Part shown: positions 1 to 9,094 of the stretch, piece by piece | Position numbering within the stretch: the first letter of the stretch is position 1 | Layout: each line of letters starts with the position of its first letter | Assembly (NCBI RefSeq): GCF_900112585.1 | Contig: NZ_FOLY01000001.1 | Span: 372,001 to 436,000, forward strand | Source of the DNA: Kushneria avicenniae | GTDB lineage: Bacteria; Pseudomonadota; Gammaproteobacteria; Pseudomonadales; Halomonadaceae | Direction of reading: 5' to 3' | DNA length: 64,000 nucleotides | Made by a program: the position numbers and the translations under genes | The notes under the pieces: model-generated | What the model saw: the letters and a program-made list of their open reading frames with translations, nothing else | Told to the model about the DNA's origin: nothing | Database searches by the model: none

Positions 1-421
1 GACTCTCGGGACGCCCGATCACCAGAATATGGGCATGATCGAAAAGCGCTGCCGGTTCGTGCCATTCATGCAGTTTCAAAAAGGCATCCCGTCCCAGCAC
101 CATGAGCAGGCGCGCCTGGTGGCCATACTGTTTTCGCAGTGAGGCAAGTGTATCCAGTGACCAGGACGGTCCGTCGCGACGAATTTCGCGATCATCGGCG
201 ATCAGCCCCGGCGTATCCGCCAGGGCCAGCTTCAGCATGCTCAGACGATCCTCGGAACTGACGCCCGGCGCGCTGCGATGCGGTGGCAGATGCGCCGGCA
301 CCATATGCACGACATCGAGTGACAGCGCATCGCGAAGTTCAACGGCGGCGCGCAGGTGCGCAATATGGATCGGGTTGAAGGTGCCGCCAAACATGGCGAC
401 ACGGGTTTCAGGTTCTGACAT
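1..421 (-). CDS. nadD: Nicotinate-nucleotide adenylyltransferase (partial, 3' end outside window)
   Basis: Cytosolic enzyme that adenylylates nicotinate mononucleotide to deamido-NAD in NAD biosynthesis. About 140 codons are visible, reading from a start at 421 off the left edge. The N-terminus carries the nucleotidyltransferase motif [13 protein letters not shown], the GTFxPxHxGH signature with Ala in place of the second Gly. Further in are the family-typical segment VPAHLPPHR and a WSLDTL segment. The start lies 14 bp inside the 3' end of proA, so the two are probably cotranscribed and translationally coupled, as proA-nadD is in many gammaproteobacteria. The C-terminal ISTTxIR-type motif is not in the window. 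Confidence 0.9.
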   Translation of the reverse strand, partial: MSEPETRVAMFGGTFNPIHIAHLRAAVELRDALSLDVVHMVPAHLPPHRSAPGVSSEDRLSMLKLALADTPGLIADDREIRRDGPSWSLDTLASLRKQYGHQARLLMVLGRDAFLKLHEWHEPAALFDHAHILVIGRPES

Positions 422-1688
422 GACCATCGCCCAGCACGACATATTTACGCGTGGTCAGTCCCTCAAGCCCTACCGGCCCGCGAACGTGCAACTTGTCGGT
501 CGAGATACCGATCTCGGCGCCCAGACCGTACTGCGCGCCATCGGCAAAGCAGGTAGCGGCGTTGACCATGACCGAGCTTGAATCCACTTCTGCCATAAAA
601 CGTTGGGTATGGCCGAAATGGTCGCTGACAATGGCATCGGTATGGTGCGAGCCGTAGTGATTGATGTGCTCGATGGCGGCGTCCATGCCATCAACAACTC
701 GAATGGACAGCAGCGGCCCCAGATATTCGGTCAGCCAGTCCTCTTCGGTAGCCGGCTCGACGTCGGCAAGCGCCTGTACTCGGCCACAGCCGCGCACCGT
801 AACGCCCTCGCTTTGAAACCGGGCAATCATGCCGGGCAAAAAGGCTTCGGCCACGGCCTGATCCACCAGCAGCGTCTCCATGGCACCACAGATGCCATAG
901 CGAAAGCACTTGGCGTTAAAGGCAACGTCAAAGGCCATGTCCAGCGAGGCGTGGCGATCCACGAAAACATGGCAAAGCCCTTCCAGATGCTTGATGACCG
1001 GAATGGTGGCTTCTTCGGAAATACGCTTGATCAGCGATTTGCCGCCCCGCGGGATGATCACATCGACATATTCACTTGCCGTGATCAGTGCACCCACCGC
1101 CCGCCGGTCGGTTGTTTCCACCAGCTGTACGGCATGGCCCGGCAGCCCGGCCTGCTCAAGACCCGAAGCGATGCACCGCGCGATGGCACAGTTGGACTCA
1201 AAAGCTTCCGATCCGCCGCGCAAAATGGCAGCGTTACCGGCCTTGAGGCACAGCGCAGCGGCATCCACCGTCACATTGGGGCGCGACTCATAGATAATAC
1301 CGATCACGCCCAGCGGCGTGCGCATGCGGCCGATCCGCAGCCCGTTATTCTGGGTGCGCATTTCGTCGATGCCATTGATCGGGTCCGGCAGGGAGGCAAC
1401 GGTTTCAAGGCCGGAGATCATGGCGTCGACACGTGCCGGCGTCAGCTGCAAACGGTCCATCAACGCCTCCGACAGCCCCTCGGCTCTGCCACGCTCGACA
1501 TCGCGAGCGTTGGCCTCCAGCACGACATCGCGCTGGCTGGAAAGCTCGGCGGCCATGGCCATGAGCGCCCCGTTACGCTGCTGCGTGGTGCTGCTGCGCA
1601 GCCGGCCGGACGCCCTGCGCGCCTGCTGACCCAGCAGCGTCATGCGCGTGGTGATGTCGCTGTCTTCCTGTTGCACCTCAGATGTCAT
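408..1688 (-). CDS. proA: Gamma-glutamyl phosphate reductase
   Basis: NADPH-dependent reduction of glutamyl-5-phosphate to glutamate-5-semialdehyde, the second step of proline synthesis and of interest in a halophile that may use proline as an osmolyte. The 426-residue product has the usual family length. Visible landmarks are the aldehyde-dehydrogenase-like core with [14 protein letters not shown] (about 127-140), the [11 protein letters not shown] segment (about 210-220) and the catalytic-cysteine motif [11 protein letters not shown], Cys at about 267. A GGGAGAA ribosome-binding sequence precedes the ATG. It overlaps nadD downstream. Confidence 0.96.
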   Translation of the reverse strand: MTSEVQQEDSDITTRMTLLGQQARRASGRLRSSTTQQRNGALMAMAAELSSQRDVVLEANARDVERGRAEGLSEALMDRLQLTPARVDAMISGLETVASLPDPINGIDEMRTQNNGLRIGRMRTPLGVIGIIYESRPNVTVDAAALCLKAGNAAILRGGSEAFESNCAIARCIASGLEQAGLPGHAVQLVETTDRRAVGALITASEYVDVIIPRGGKSLIKRISEEATIPVIKHLEGLCHVFVDRHASLDMAFDVAFNAKCFRYGICGAMETLLVDQAVAEAFLPGMIARFQSEGVTVRGCGRVQALADVEPATEEDWLTEYLGPLLSIRVVDGMDAAIEHINHYGSHHTDAIVSDHFGHTQRFMAEVDSSSVMVNAATCFADGAQYGLGAEIGISTDKLHVRGPVGLEGLTTRKYVVLGDGHVRT

Positions 1689-1894
1689 CTGCGCTGTTCT
1701 CCCTATCCCGGATGCGCGGCCGCGCTCGTCTGTCGTCCTCTCCTGACGCTATCGGAGTACACAGCGGCTGACTATACTGGCCGACGATTTTACGTTGATT
1801 AGTCCGATACTTATGAATCGCTACTATAAGCCAGTTGTCGGCAGCAGTAAAAACCGCACCCGATGCGGCAAGTCATTGTGTGGAGCCCTGTCTG

Positions 1895-3313
1895 ATGCAT
1901 CCTGTTGCCCTGATTGATCAGTGGGCGCATAACCCGACAGTTCTGGTGCTGATTGTCGGGATGGTTGCCCTGCTCGAATCGCTGGCGGTGGTCGGTCTGA
2001 TCATGCCGGGCGTGGTCATGCTGACGGCCGCCGCGTCACTGGCTGGTCACGACCATGTTTCGATCATGACGCTGATGATCAGCGCCTTCATCGGCGCCGT
2101 ATTGGGTGACGGTCTGAGCTACTGGCTCGGGCGCAAGCAGTGCGATCGCATCCGCAGCTGGTGGCCATTCAATCGGCATCCCGAGTGGGTCGACAAGGGC
2201 GAGCGATTCTTTACTCGCCATGGCACCCTTTCGGTGGCCTTTGGCCGCTTTGTGGGCCCGGTGCGTCCTATCATTCCCATGGTGGCCGGCATGATGCATA
2301 TGCCACCGGCACGCTTTCTGACCGTCAACGTGATCTCGGCTCTGCTCTGGGCACCCGCCTATCTGTTGCCCGGTTACTATCTGGGCCGCAGCTGGCAGCG
2401 ACTGATCCATCTGCCCCCCGGCACCGAGCAGTGGCTCTCGGCGCTGCTGTTCATGCTCATCGTGCTCGGCTTTGCCCTGTCATGGCTGCGACGTCAGTTC
2501 GATCGAGACAGCCGTATCTATCGTGGTCTTTTGATGAGGGCACGGCGTTACCGTCTCTCGCGACGGCTCTGGCTGAGCCTTCGACAAAAACGCATTGGCG
2601 GTGAAGTACCGCTGGCGTCCATTGCACTGCTACTGGCAGGAATTGTGGCCTTCGCTGGATGGACCTGGCTGGTAGCGGGCCTTCAGCAACCGCTGTCGCT
2701 TGACGTTGCAGCGCGCAACTTCTTTTCACGGCCGGACAACGTTGCCCTGATGCGCGCCTCGACGCTGCTTGATCGTATTGGCGATGCCATCGGCATCATG
2801 GCCATGCTTTTGCCATGGCTTTTATGGCTTTTATGGCGAAAGCGCCTTGCCGCCCTGATCCACTGGGGGGGCGCCATGGCACTGCTGTCCTTCAGCAACA
2901 CGACGCTCAAGCATTGGGTGGGCCGTGCCCGGCCCGACACGCCCGAGCATCTGGTTGGATCTTTTTCCTATCCGAGCGCCCACACTTCGACCGCTGTCGT
3001 GTTCTGGGGACTCAGCGCCGCTTTCATTGCCGAGGGGCTTTCAAGCCGTGCTCGACGCTGGCCCTACTGGATCGCCATCGTGATCGCCAGCATTGTCGCC
3101 CTGTCGCGGCTGACCTTTGGCGTTCACTGGCTCAGTGACCTGATCGGCGGCGCACTGCTGGGACTGGTCATCTGCGGCGCAACCCGCATCAGCTACCACT
3201 TCTTCGCCCATCGCTATCTTGCAGGTGCCGTCAGCCACCGACAGCTGGCGCTGCTGACGCTGGCCTCCGTGGTACTGGTAACCGCACGAATCCTGTGGCT
3301 GCCCGCCTTTTAA
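1895..3313 (+). CDS. DedA-family / PAP2 phosphatase fusion membrane protein
   Basis: A 472-residue integral membrane protein in two parts. The N-terminal half (about 1-200) is a DedA/SNARE-associated domain, with the family segments GDGLSYWLGR, RFVGPVRPIIPMVAG and a helix-rich surround. The C-terminal half (about 230-470) is a PAP2 lipid-phosphatase domain with the three signatures KHWVGRARP, SYPSAHTS and SRLTFGVHWLSD. DedA proteins flip polyprenyl phosphates or phospholipids and PAP2 enzymes dephosphorylate undecaprenyl-PP or phosphatidate, so recycling of a lipid carrier is the natural inference. I chose the ATG at 1895 because GGAG lies 9 bp upstream; an in-frame TTG at 1835 lacks such a site. 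It converges on mpl. Confidence 0.9.
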   Translation: MHPVALIDQWAHNPTVLVLIVGMVALLESLAVVGLIMPGVVMLTAAASLAGHDHVSIMTLMISAFIGAVLGDGLSYWLGRKQCDRIRSWWPFNRHPEWVDKGERFFTRHGTLSVAFGRFVGPVRPIIPMVAGMMHMPPARFLTVNVISALLWAPAYLLPGYYLGRSWQRLIHLPPGTEQWLSALLFMLIVLGFALSWLRRQFDRDSRIYRGLLMRARRYRLSRRLWLSLRQKRIGGEVPLASIALLLAGIVAFAGWTWLVAGLQQPLSLDVAARNFFSRPDNVALMRASTLLDRIGDAIGIMAMLLPWLLWLLWRKRLAALIHWGGAMALLSFSNTTLKHWVGRARPDTPEHLVGSFSYPSAHTSTAVVFWGLSAAFIAEGLSSRARRWPYWIAIVIASIVALSRLTFGVHWLSDLIGGALLGLVICGATRISYHFFAHRYLAGAVSHRQLALLTLASVVLVTARILWLPAF

Positions 3314-3328
3314 CCGGCCCCTGTTTCA

Positions 3329-3388
3329 AGGTACAGAAGTTCAAGGCACAGAGGTTCAAGGCACAGGAATTCAGGGCACATAGCTTCA
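3329..3388. repeat. 15-bp tandem repeat, four copies
   Basis: Four consecutive imperfect 15-bp units (starting 3329, 3344, 3359 and 3374), consensus AGGCACAGAGGTTCA, fill the gap between the convergent DedA-PAP2 and mpl genes. Copies 1 to 3 differ from each other at two to four positions; copy 4 is more diverged. Confidence 0.9.
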
Positions 3389-3391
3389 AAG

Positions 3392-3436
3392 CGCCTATAA
3401 AATGCCGGCGCGCCACGATATCGTGGCTCGCCGGCG
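3392..3436 (-). terminator. Rho-independent terminator of mpl
   Basis: A 32-bp near-perfect palindrome (3404-3435; 7-bp outer and 7-bp inner arms broken by one 2-bp mismatch) lies 19 bp past the mpl stop. Read on the minus strand it is followed by ATTTTATA. It may also stop transcripts from the convergent DedA-PAP2 gene. Confidence 0.75.
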
Positions 3437-3454
3437 TGGGGACGACATGCCCTG

Positions 3455-4834
3455 TCAGGCATCGGCCGTCTGCCCGTAACACTGCTCAAGCGCGTTCAAC
3501 AGCCGCTCATGAACGTTATCAAAACCGCCATTGCTCATTATGACGATGCGATCACCCGGACGCGCCTGCGCCACCAGTGACGTAATCAACTGCTCGGTGG
3601 TGGTCACTGCGTATGCCGGCACCGAGCATGCCTCGGCCACGTCGACCACCGACCATCCCAGCGTCGCCGGCTGATACCAGTAGACCTGATCGGCACTGGT
3701 CACGCTTTCCGGCAGTCGGGCCTTCATGGTGCCCAGTTTCATGGTGTTGGAGCGCGGCTCGATAACGGCAATCAGTCGCCCCTCGGACGGCACGGCGCGC
3801 AGCCCCTCGAGTGTCATGGCGATGGCCGTCGGATGGTGGGCGAAATCATCAATCACCTGGATGTCGTTGACGCATCCGCGCACCTCCTGTCGGCGCCGTG
3901 GCGAGGCAAACGTGGCCAGCGCCGCAGCGGACTGCTCGGGCGTCACTCCGACAGCGCTGGCGGCCGCCATCGACGCCAGCGCGTTGCGCCGGTTGTGCTC
4001 ACCGCTCATGCCCCACTCGACCGTCACCGCCCCCTGCGGTGCGCTGACAGCAAAATGCCGCTCATCGGCGCCATCAGAGAGCCGCCACTGCGCCTGCTCT
4101 GTACGGCCGAAATGCGCCACCGGGGACCATACCCCCATCTCCAGAACGCGGGACAGCGCGGCCTCGTTATCCGCCACCACCAGCTGTCCGTTGCCGGGCA
4201 CCAGACGCACCAGATGGTGGAACTGTCGCTCGATGGCGGCCAGGTCCGCGAAAATATCGGCGTGATCAAATTCCAGATTGTTGAGCACCGCCACTTCCGG
4301 CAGGTAGTGCACGAACTTGGAGCGCTTGTCGAAAAAGGCCGTGTCGTATTCATCGGCCTCGATCACGAAAACACCGCCGGGCGTGCCGGCACGCGCCGAA
4401 ATGCCCAGATTGCGCGGCACACCGCCGATCAGAAAGCCCGGGGACAGTCCGGCCTGCTCGAGGATCCACGCCAGCATGCTGGCCGTGGTCGTCTTGCCAT
4501 GGGTACCCGCCACCGCCAGCACTCGCCGCTTTTGCAGCACGTTGTCTGCCAGCCACTGAGGCCCGGAGGTATAAGGAATGCGCTGGTTGAGAACGGCCTC
4601 GACCTCGACGTTGCCGCGCGACAGCGCATTGCCGATGATGACCAGATCAGGCCTGGGCGTCAGGTTGGCCGCATCAAAGCCGTTGCCGGCGTCGATACCG
4701 TGCGCGGCAAGCTGAGTACTCATGGGCGGGTAAACGCCCTTGTCCGAGCCGGTGACCCGATGCCCGAGTTCGCGTGCCAGCAGCGCCAGGCTGCCCATGA
4801 ACGTGCCACAGATGCCGAGAATATGAATATGCAT
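3455..4834 (-). CDS. mpl: UDP-N-acetylmuramate:L-alanyl-gamma-D-glutamyl-meso-diaminopimelate ligase
   Basis: Recycling Mur ligase that reattaches the released tripeptide L-Ala-gamma-D-Glu-meso-DAP to UDP-MurNAc in the cytosol. The 459-residue length fits Mpl. The N-terminal Rossmann domain starts MHIHILGICGTFMGSLA. The ATP P-loop GTHGKTTTASML is at about 110-120, the central Mur domain carries NNLEFDHADIF, and the C-terminal ligase domain has DDFAHHPTAI and EPRSNTMKLG, which distinguish Mpl from MurC. It is a single-gene unit, divergent from pfp, with its own hairpin terminator. Confidence 0.95.
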   Translation of the reverse strand: MHIHILGICGTFMGSLALLARELGHRVTGSDKGVYPPMSTQLAAHGIDAGNGFDAANLTPRPDLVIIGNALSRGNVEVEAVLNQRIPYTSGPQWLADNVLQKRRVLAVAGTHGKTTTASMLAWILEQAGLSPGFLIGGVPRNLGISARAGTPGGVFVIEADEYDTAFFDKRSKFVHYLPEVAVLNNLEFDHADIFADLAAIERQFHHLVRLVPGNGQLVVADNEAALSRVLEMGVWSPVAHFGRTEQAQWRLSDGADERHFAVSAPQGAVTVEWGMSGEHNRRNALASMAAASAVGVTPEQSAAALATFASPRRRQEVRGCVNDIQVIDDFAHHPTAIAMTLEGLRAVPSEGRLIAVIEPRSNTMKLGTMKARLPESVTSADQVYWYQPATLGWSVVDVAEACSVPAYAVTTTEQLITSLVAQARPGDRIVIMSNGGFDNVHERLLNALEQCYGQTADA

Positions 4835-5110
4835 GAAAAATAGGGCTCTCCGTCAAAAGCCGGATCAGCCTAGCATGGCCCGTGAATCGACGTCAGGCTC
4901 CGCTTGACCTGCCACGCCTGCATCTCTGACTGGATCAGGACTGCAGGTAATGGCTATGATCGCCCCACGGGCCATGCCCGATGCCGACCATCGACCGGCT
5001 GACCGATCAACAGCAGCGCTGCCCACAAGAGGTGCGCCACGTTGCCGAGAGACAAAGCGGTCAGCCACTGCGGCGCTGGTCGACCTTCATTCATAAGAAG
5101 CAGGAAGCTC

Positions 5111-6370
5111 ATGACCTCCAACAACGCCTTTTACGCGCAATCAGGTGGTGTTACGGCCGTTATCAATGCCAGTGCCTGCGGCGTCATCGAGACGTGCCGC
5201 AAGCACAGCGATCGCATCGGCACCCTCTATGCCGGACACAACGGCATTATCGGTGCCCTCACCGAGGAGCTGATCGACACCAGTCTGGAGAGCGACGAGG
5301 CCATTGCAGCATTGAGACACACGCCCGGCGGCGCCTTTGGCTCCTGCCGCTACAAGCTCAAGGATATCGAGACGCACCGCAGTCAGTACGAGCGTCTCAT
5401 CGAAGTCTTCAAGGCACACGACATTCGCTACTTCTTCTATAACGGTGGCGGTGACAGCGCCGACACCTGCCTGAAGATCTCTCGTCTCTCCGAGCACATG
5501 GGTTATCCGCTGCAGGCGATCCATGTCGCCAAGACCGTTGATAACGACCTGCCCATCACCGATAACTCACCGGGATTTGGCTCGGTCGCCAAGTACATCG
5601 CCACCTCGACTCGTGAAGCGGCGCTGGACATCGCCTCAATGTGCTCGACGTCCACGAAAGTATTCATTCTGGAAGCCATGGGGCGTCATGCCGGCTGGAT
5701 TGCAGCCGCGGGTGCACTGGCCAGCGACACCAACGACGGCCCGCCGCACATGATTCTGCTGCCGGAGGTGCCCTTTGACCGTCAGCGCGTCATGGCCCAC
5801 ATCGATGCCGCGGTCAAAAAGCACGGCTACTGCGTGGTGGTGGTCTCTGAAGGAGCACGCTATGAAGACGGCACTTTTCTGGCCGACGCCGGCAACACCG
5901 ACGCCTTCGGTCACCGCCAGCTTGGCGGCGTAGCCCCCACGCTGGCCGGCATGGTCAAGCAGGATCTGGGCTACAAGTATCACTGGGCGGTCGCCGACTA
6001 TCTGCAGCGCGCCGCACGCCATCTGGCCTCGGCGGTCGATGTTGAACAGGCCTACGCCGTGGGTCAGCGCGCCGTCGAGTGTGCCCTTGAAGGCAAGAAT
6101 GCCGTCATGCCGGCCATTCAGCGCGACAGCGAAGAGCCCTACAGCTGGTCGATCGTGGATGCCCCGCTGGAGCGGGTGGCCAATCAGGAAAAGTTCATGC
6201 CGGCGGAGTACATCCGTGAAGATGGCTTTGGCATCAACGATGCCGGGCGTCGCTATCTGAGCCCCCTGATTCAGGGCGAAGACTTCCCGCCCTTTGAAAA
6301 CGGCCTGCCGAAGGTGGCCAGCCTGCGCCTGGAACAGATCGCCAAAAAGCTGCCCGAGTATCATCTCTAG
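5111..6370 (+). CDS. pfp: Pyrophosphate-dependent 6-phosphofructokinase
   Basis: Phosphorylates fructose-6-phosphate reversibly using PPi rather than ATP. The 419-residue protein has the PFK fold with an N-terminal AQSGGVTAVIN phosphate-binding loop. Two specificity positions indicate PPi: the NGGGDSADT segment puts Asp where ATP enzymes carry Gly104 (E. coli numbering), and VAKTVDNDLP puts Lys in place of Gly124. The catalytic TVDND aspartates are present. I chose the ATG at 5111, preceded by AGGAAG; upstream in-frame codons give a 23-residue tail with no homology. A strong terminator follows. A classical inorganic pyrophosphatase is encoded 2 kb downstream, so the PPi pool is handled locally by two enzymes. 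Confidence 0.93.
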   Translation: MTSNNAFYAQSGGVTAVINASACGVIETCRKHSDRIGTLYAGHNGIIGALTEELIDTSLESDEAIAALRHTPGGAFGSCRYKLKDIETHRSQYERLIEVFKAHDIRYFFYNGGGDSADTCLKISRLSEHMGYPLQAIHVAKTVDNDLPITDNSPGFGSVAKYIATSTREAALDIASMCSTSTKVFILEAMGRHAGWIAAAGALASDTNDGPPHMILLPEVPFDRQRVMAHIDAAVKKHGYCVVVVSEGARYEDGTFLADAGNTDAFGHRQLGGVAPTLAGMVKQDLGYKYHWAVADYLQRAARHLASAVDVEQAYAVGQRAVECALEGKNAVMPAIQRDSEEPYSWSIVDAPLERVANQEKFMPAEYIREDGFGINDAGRRYLSPLIQGEDFPPFENGLPKVASLRLEQIAKKLPEYHL

Positions 6371-6416
6371 GGAAGCCGCCAGGTCTTTAACGCCCCTGTC
6401 GGCGAGATGACTCAAA

Positions 6417-6452
6417 CCCCCGGCCACTATTGTCAGTGGCCGGGGGTTTTTC
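6417..6452 (+). terminator. Rho-independent terminator after pfp
   Basis: CCCCCGGCCACT pairs with AGTGGCCGGGGG around a short loop and is followed by a T run. It sits 46 bp after the pfp stop and just before the 3' end of the convergent kinase/phosphatase gene. Confidence 0.92.
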
Positions 6453-6476
6453 ATGCCTTGCGTTGAATGGAAGGCC

Positions 6477-8231
6477 CTACTGGAACATCATGATGACCAC
6501 CAGCAGCAACAGTGCGGCCGCAATCCCCTGCCACAGACGAAGCGTTCCCTGCCGCGGCGCGGCGGGCTGTCGCTTCTCGGGTAAAGAGACCATATCATCC
6601 GCGCCACCCTCATCGGCCGATGCCGTGGCATGGCGCAGCGCCTGAACCAGCTCGGACAGGCGCCTGAAACGCAGCGCTCGACGCGGTGACAGCGCGCGTT
6701 CCAGCGCAATGTCCAGAGACGCCGGCACACGCGGATTGATCCGGCGAGCTGGACGATAGTCCAGCGTCGACAGGGCCTCTTCGCTATCGAGCGTGTCGGG
6801 TGCAATGGCATAGGGCATGATGCCGGTCAGCAGCCAGTAAATGGTCGAGGCCAGCGAGTACTGATCGCTGCGACGACTCACCCCCAGTTTCAACGCGTAT
6901 TCCGGAGCGCTGTGCATGCCCAGTCCGCCATCGCGGGCCAGCGCCAGCGCCGCGTTGTTGTCATCATCAAGGCGGCGGGCACAGGCACCGAAATCGATCA
7001 GCACGACCTGTTCATGCTGATCGATCATGATGTTATCGGGACGTATGGCCTGATGGAGAATGTCGCGACGGTGCAGCGAATGGACGGCGCGGGCCAGCTG
7101 GCGCGCGATATCAAGACGCTGATCGATGCTGGCCTCGGGGTGCTGCTCCAGCCAGCGATCCAGCGGCAACCCCTCGACGGGCCGCATCAGATAATAAAGA
7201 TGCCGACGAGGGCGCGGCGGCGACACAACCCTGACTACGAAGGTAGAGCGCACTCGCTCGCCGATCCACTGCTGGAGCAGAAAATGCTCCAGATAGGTAT
7301 TTCTGGACGACAGTTCGGGACTGGGTACCTTCATCACCATCCGGCGCAGCGAGGTTTCGTCCCTGACGCCATAAACGTGTGCCCGCGCCGTTCTGGAAAT
7401 GATCGACTCGATCACAAAACCGTCCAGCCGGTCGCCCACTTCGAGCTCGGCCGGAATCGGTAGCTGACCGGGAAGCTGGACAGGCGATCCCATGTCCTCT
7501 TCGGGCAGTGCATCAATGCGCACCAGCTGAAAGCAAAAGGTTTCGGCACCATAGCCGCGCGCTCCGGCCCGCTCGCGCGCCATGTCGGCCAGGCGTTCGC
7601 AGGCCGCATCAAGGTCGCTGTCCCTTTGACGAATCGCGTGCACGTAGTCGGTGGGGGTAAGCGTGCCCCGTACTGCCTGAGAAGTGAACAAAAAGACATC
7701 GCCCTGCTTGAGCGGCAGGCTCATGTGATCGATGTCGATGTTGTTGTCCATGCCCAGCGCACGGGAGGGATAGCGATAGCCGCCCAGATCCGTGACATGA
7801 TCGCGCGAGAGCTGCTCGAACTCGGCGCCGCGCAGGCGAAAGACCAGCGTGTCGCCCATATGAAACAGAAAGCTTTCACGGCTACGGAAAATAACGGCCG
7901 ACAGCGAGCTGATATAGCTGCCGCCCTGAACGTAGCGGCTCTGGCTGTAACACCAGCCATTGAGCGCGCGCAGCACTCTCGTGGCCGAAGTCTTGATGTC
8001 CCAGTGATCGGGTGTTGAGTAGTAGTCGCTGAGAAAGCCGCGCACTGAAATATCGCTCGCCTGACGGGCAATGGCGTTGCGCCAGGTGGAGTCCGCAATG
8101 ATCGCACAGGCGCCCTTGCTTTCGAGCTGACGAGCATTTTCGGGGATCTGGACCGACATCGAGGAGCGATGACGGCGATGATCGGGCGCCACGAACGCAT
8201 GCCCAAAACTTAGTGACAGGCCACTTTGCAC
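6477..8231 (-). CDS. PP2C-phosphatase/serine-threonine kinase fusion, both domains catalytically degenerate
   Basis: A 584-residue fusion of the bifunctional kinase-phosphatase family: PP2C-like domain (about 1-240), protein-kinase-like domain (about 265-530) and a single C-terminal membrane helix (last ~20 residues). Both active sites look damaged. In the PP2C domain the family ADG metal motif reads ADS and the later SDG motif reads SQA; only HMGDT survives. In the kinase domain the VAIK-type lysine (VMKV) and DFG (LIDFGAC) remain, but the catalytic HxD motif reads LHQAIRPDN, so the proton-accepting Asp is Ala (codon GCC on the coding strand). The likely role is a membrane-tethered pseudoenzyme scaffold or sensor. 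The start at 8231 keeps the LSLSFGHA strand typical of the family. It is divergent from ppa. Confidence 0.85.
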   Translation of the reverse strand: MQSGLSLSFGHAFVAPDHRRHRSSMSVQIPENARQLESKGACAIIADSTWRNAIARQASDISVRGFLSDYYSTPDHWDIKTSATRVLRALNGWCYSQSRYVQGGSYISSLSAVIFRSRESFLFHMGDTLVFRLRGAEFEQLSRDHVTDLGGYRYPSRALGMDNNIDIDHMSLPLKQGDVFLFTSQAVRGTLTPTDYVHAIRQRDSDLDAACERLADMARERAGARGYGAETFCFQLVRIDALPEEDMGSPVQLPGQLPIPAELEVGDRLDGFVIESIISRTARAHVYGVRDETSLRRMVMKVPSPELSSRNTYLEHFLLQQWIGERVRSTFVVRVVSPPRPRRHLYYLMRPVEGLPLDRWLEQHPEASIDQRLDIARQLARAVHSLHRRDILHQAIRPDNIMIDQHEQVVLIDFGACARRLDDDNNAALALARDGGLGMHSAPEYALKLGVSRRSDQYSLASTIYWLLTGIMPYAIAPDTLDSEEALSTLDYRPARRINPRVPASLDIALERALSPRRALRFRRLSELVQALRHATASADEGGADDMVSLPEKRQPAAPRQGTLRLWQGIAAALLLLVVIMMFQ

Positions 8232-8388
8232 GTTACTGGCATCCTTTTTTACGAGGCAACGGATTTATCGTATTGTGCGGATCGGGAGCTGCCGATCGAG
8301 GGGATTGGTAATCGTGCTGCCTGGTTCGTATAATTTTCCACGATTTTCACTCTCGAATTTTCACCCCGCAAACGCAAGGACTCGATCG

Positions 8389-8925
8389 ATGAGTTTCGAC
8401 AGGATCCCCGCCGGCAAGGATGTCCCCCACGATCTGTTCGTGGCGATTGAAATTCCGGCCAACCATACGCCGATCAAGTATGAAATCGACAAGGATCTCG
8501 ACGCGCTGCTGGTCGATCGCTTCATGCCGACACCGATGTTCTACCCGGCCAACTACGGTTTCATCCCCAACACGCTGGCCGACGACGGCGACCCGCTGGA
8601 TGCACTGGTCGTCACGCCCTACCCGGTACAGCCCGGCAGCGTCATTCGTGCACGCCCCGTGGGCATCCTGCACATGACCGATGAAGCCGGTGAAGACGCC
8701 AAGCTGGTCTGCGTGCCCCATCAGAAGCTTTCCGCCGCCTATGACGATGTCGAGGAAGTGACCGACCTTCCCGAGCTGCTGCGTCAGCAGATCGCGCATT
8801 TCTTCGAGAACTACAAGGATCTTGAAAAGGGCAAGTGGGTCAAGATCGACAGCTGGGGCGACAGGGCCGCGGCCATCAAGGCCATCGAGAAATCCATCGA
8901 TGCCTTCCAGAAGGAAAGCAACTGA
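8389..8925 (+). CDS. ppa: Inorganic pyrophosphatase (family I)
   Basis: Soluble Mg-dependent enzyme hydrolysing PPi to phosphate and pulling biosynthetic reactions forward. The 178 residues match bacterial family I enzymes. Visible active-site segments are [14 protein letters not shown] (about 20-33), [12 protein letters not shown] (about 51-62), the signature [10 protein letters not shown] (about 64-73) and [14 protein letters not shown] near the C-terminus. I chose the ATG at 8389 with AAGGA 8 bp upstream; earlier in-frame starts add 38 residues with no family counterpart. It ends in a strong hairpin. Confidence 0.96.
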   Translation: MSFDRIPAGKDVPHDLFVAIEIPANHTPIKYEIDKDLDALLVDRFMPTPMFYPANYGFIPNTLADDGDPLDALVVTPYPVQPGSVIRARPVGILHMTDEAGEDAKLVCVPHQKLSAAYDDVEEVTDLPELLRQQIAHFFENYKDLEKGKWVKIDSWGDRAAAIKAIEKSIDAFQKESN

Positions 8926-9000
8926 TCATCTTTTCCTGATCCGATGCTCCCCGAAGGACTGATCGGCGAACCCTTTCGCTGAAAAACTGTCTTTCCATCA

Positions 9001-9038
9001 ACATGTCGCGGTGCAGCAGCGCCGCGACATGTTTTATT
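9001..9038 (+). terminator. Rho-independent terminator after ppa
   Basis: ACATGTCGCGG and CCGCGACATGT form an 11-bp perfect stem with a 10-nt loop, followed by TTTTATT, 75 bp after the ppa stop. Confidence 0.88.
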
Positions 9039-9094
9039 CACCCCCACTGTCCTTCACCTTCGGCATTATAAATGCCAGCGCTGCGGAGTTCATG

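Noticed and set aside
603-1802. 399-codon open frame on the plus strand opposite proA
   Set aside because: It lies antisense to the strongly conserved proA, has no family features and reflects GC-rich third positions.
3329-3388. CRISPR-like direct repeats
   Set aside because: Units are 15 bp and directly adjacent with no spacers, and there are no cas genes; it is a simple tandem repeat.
3833-4843. 336-codon open frame on the plus strand opposite mpl
   Set aside because: Antisense shadow of mpl with low-complexity composition and no ribosome-binding site.
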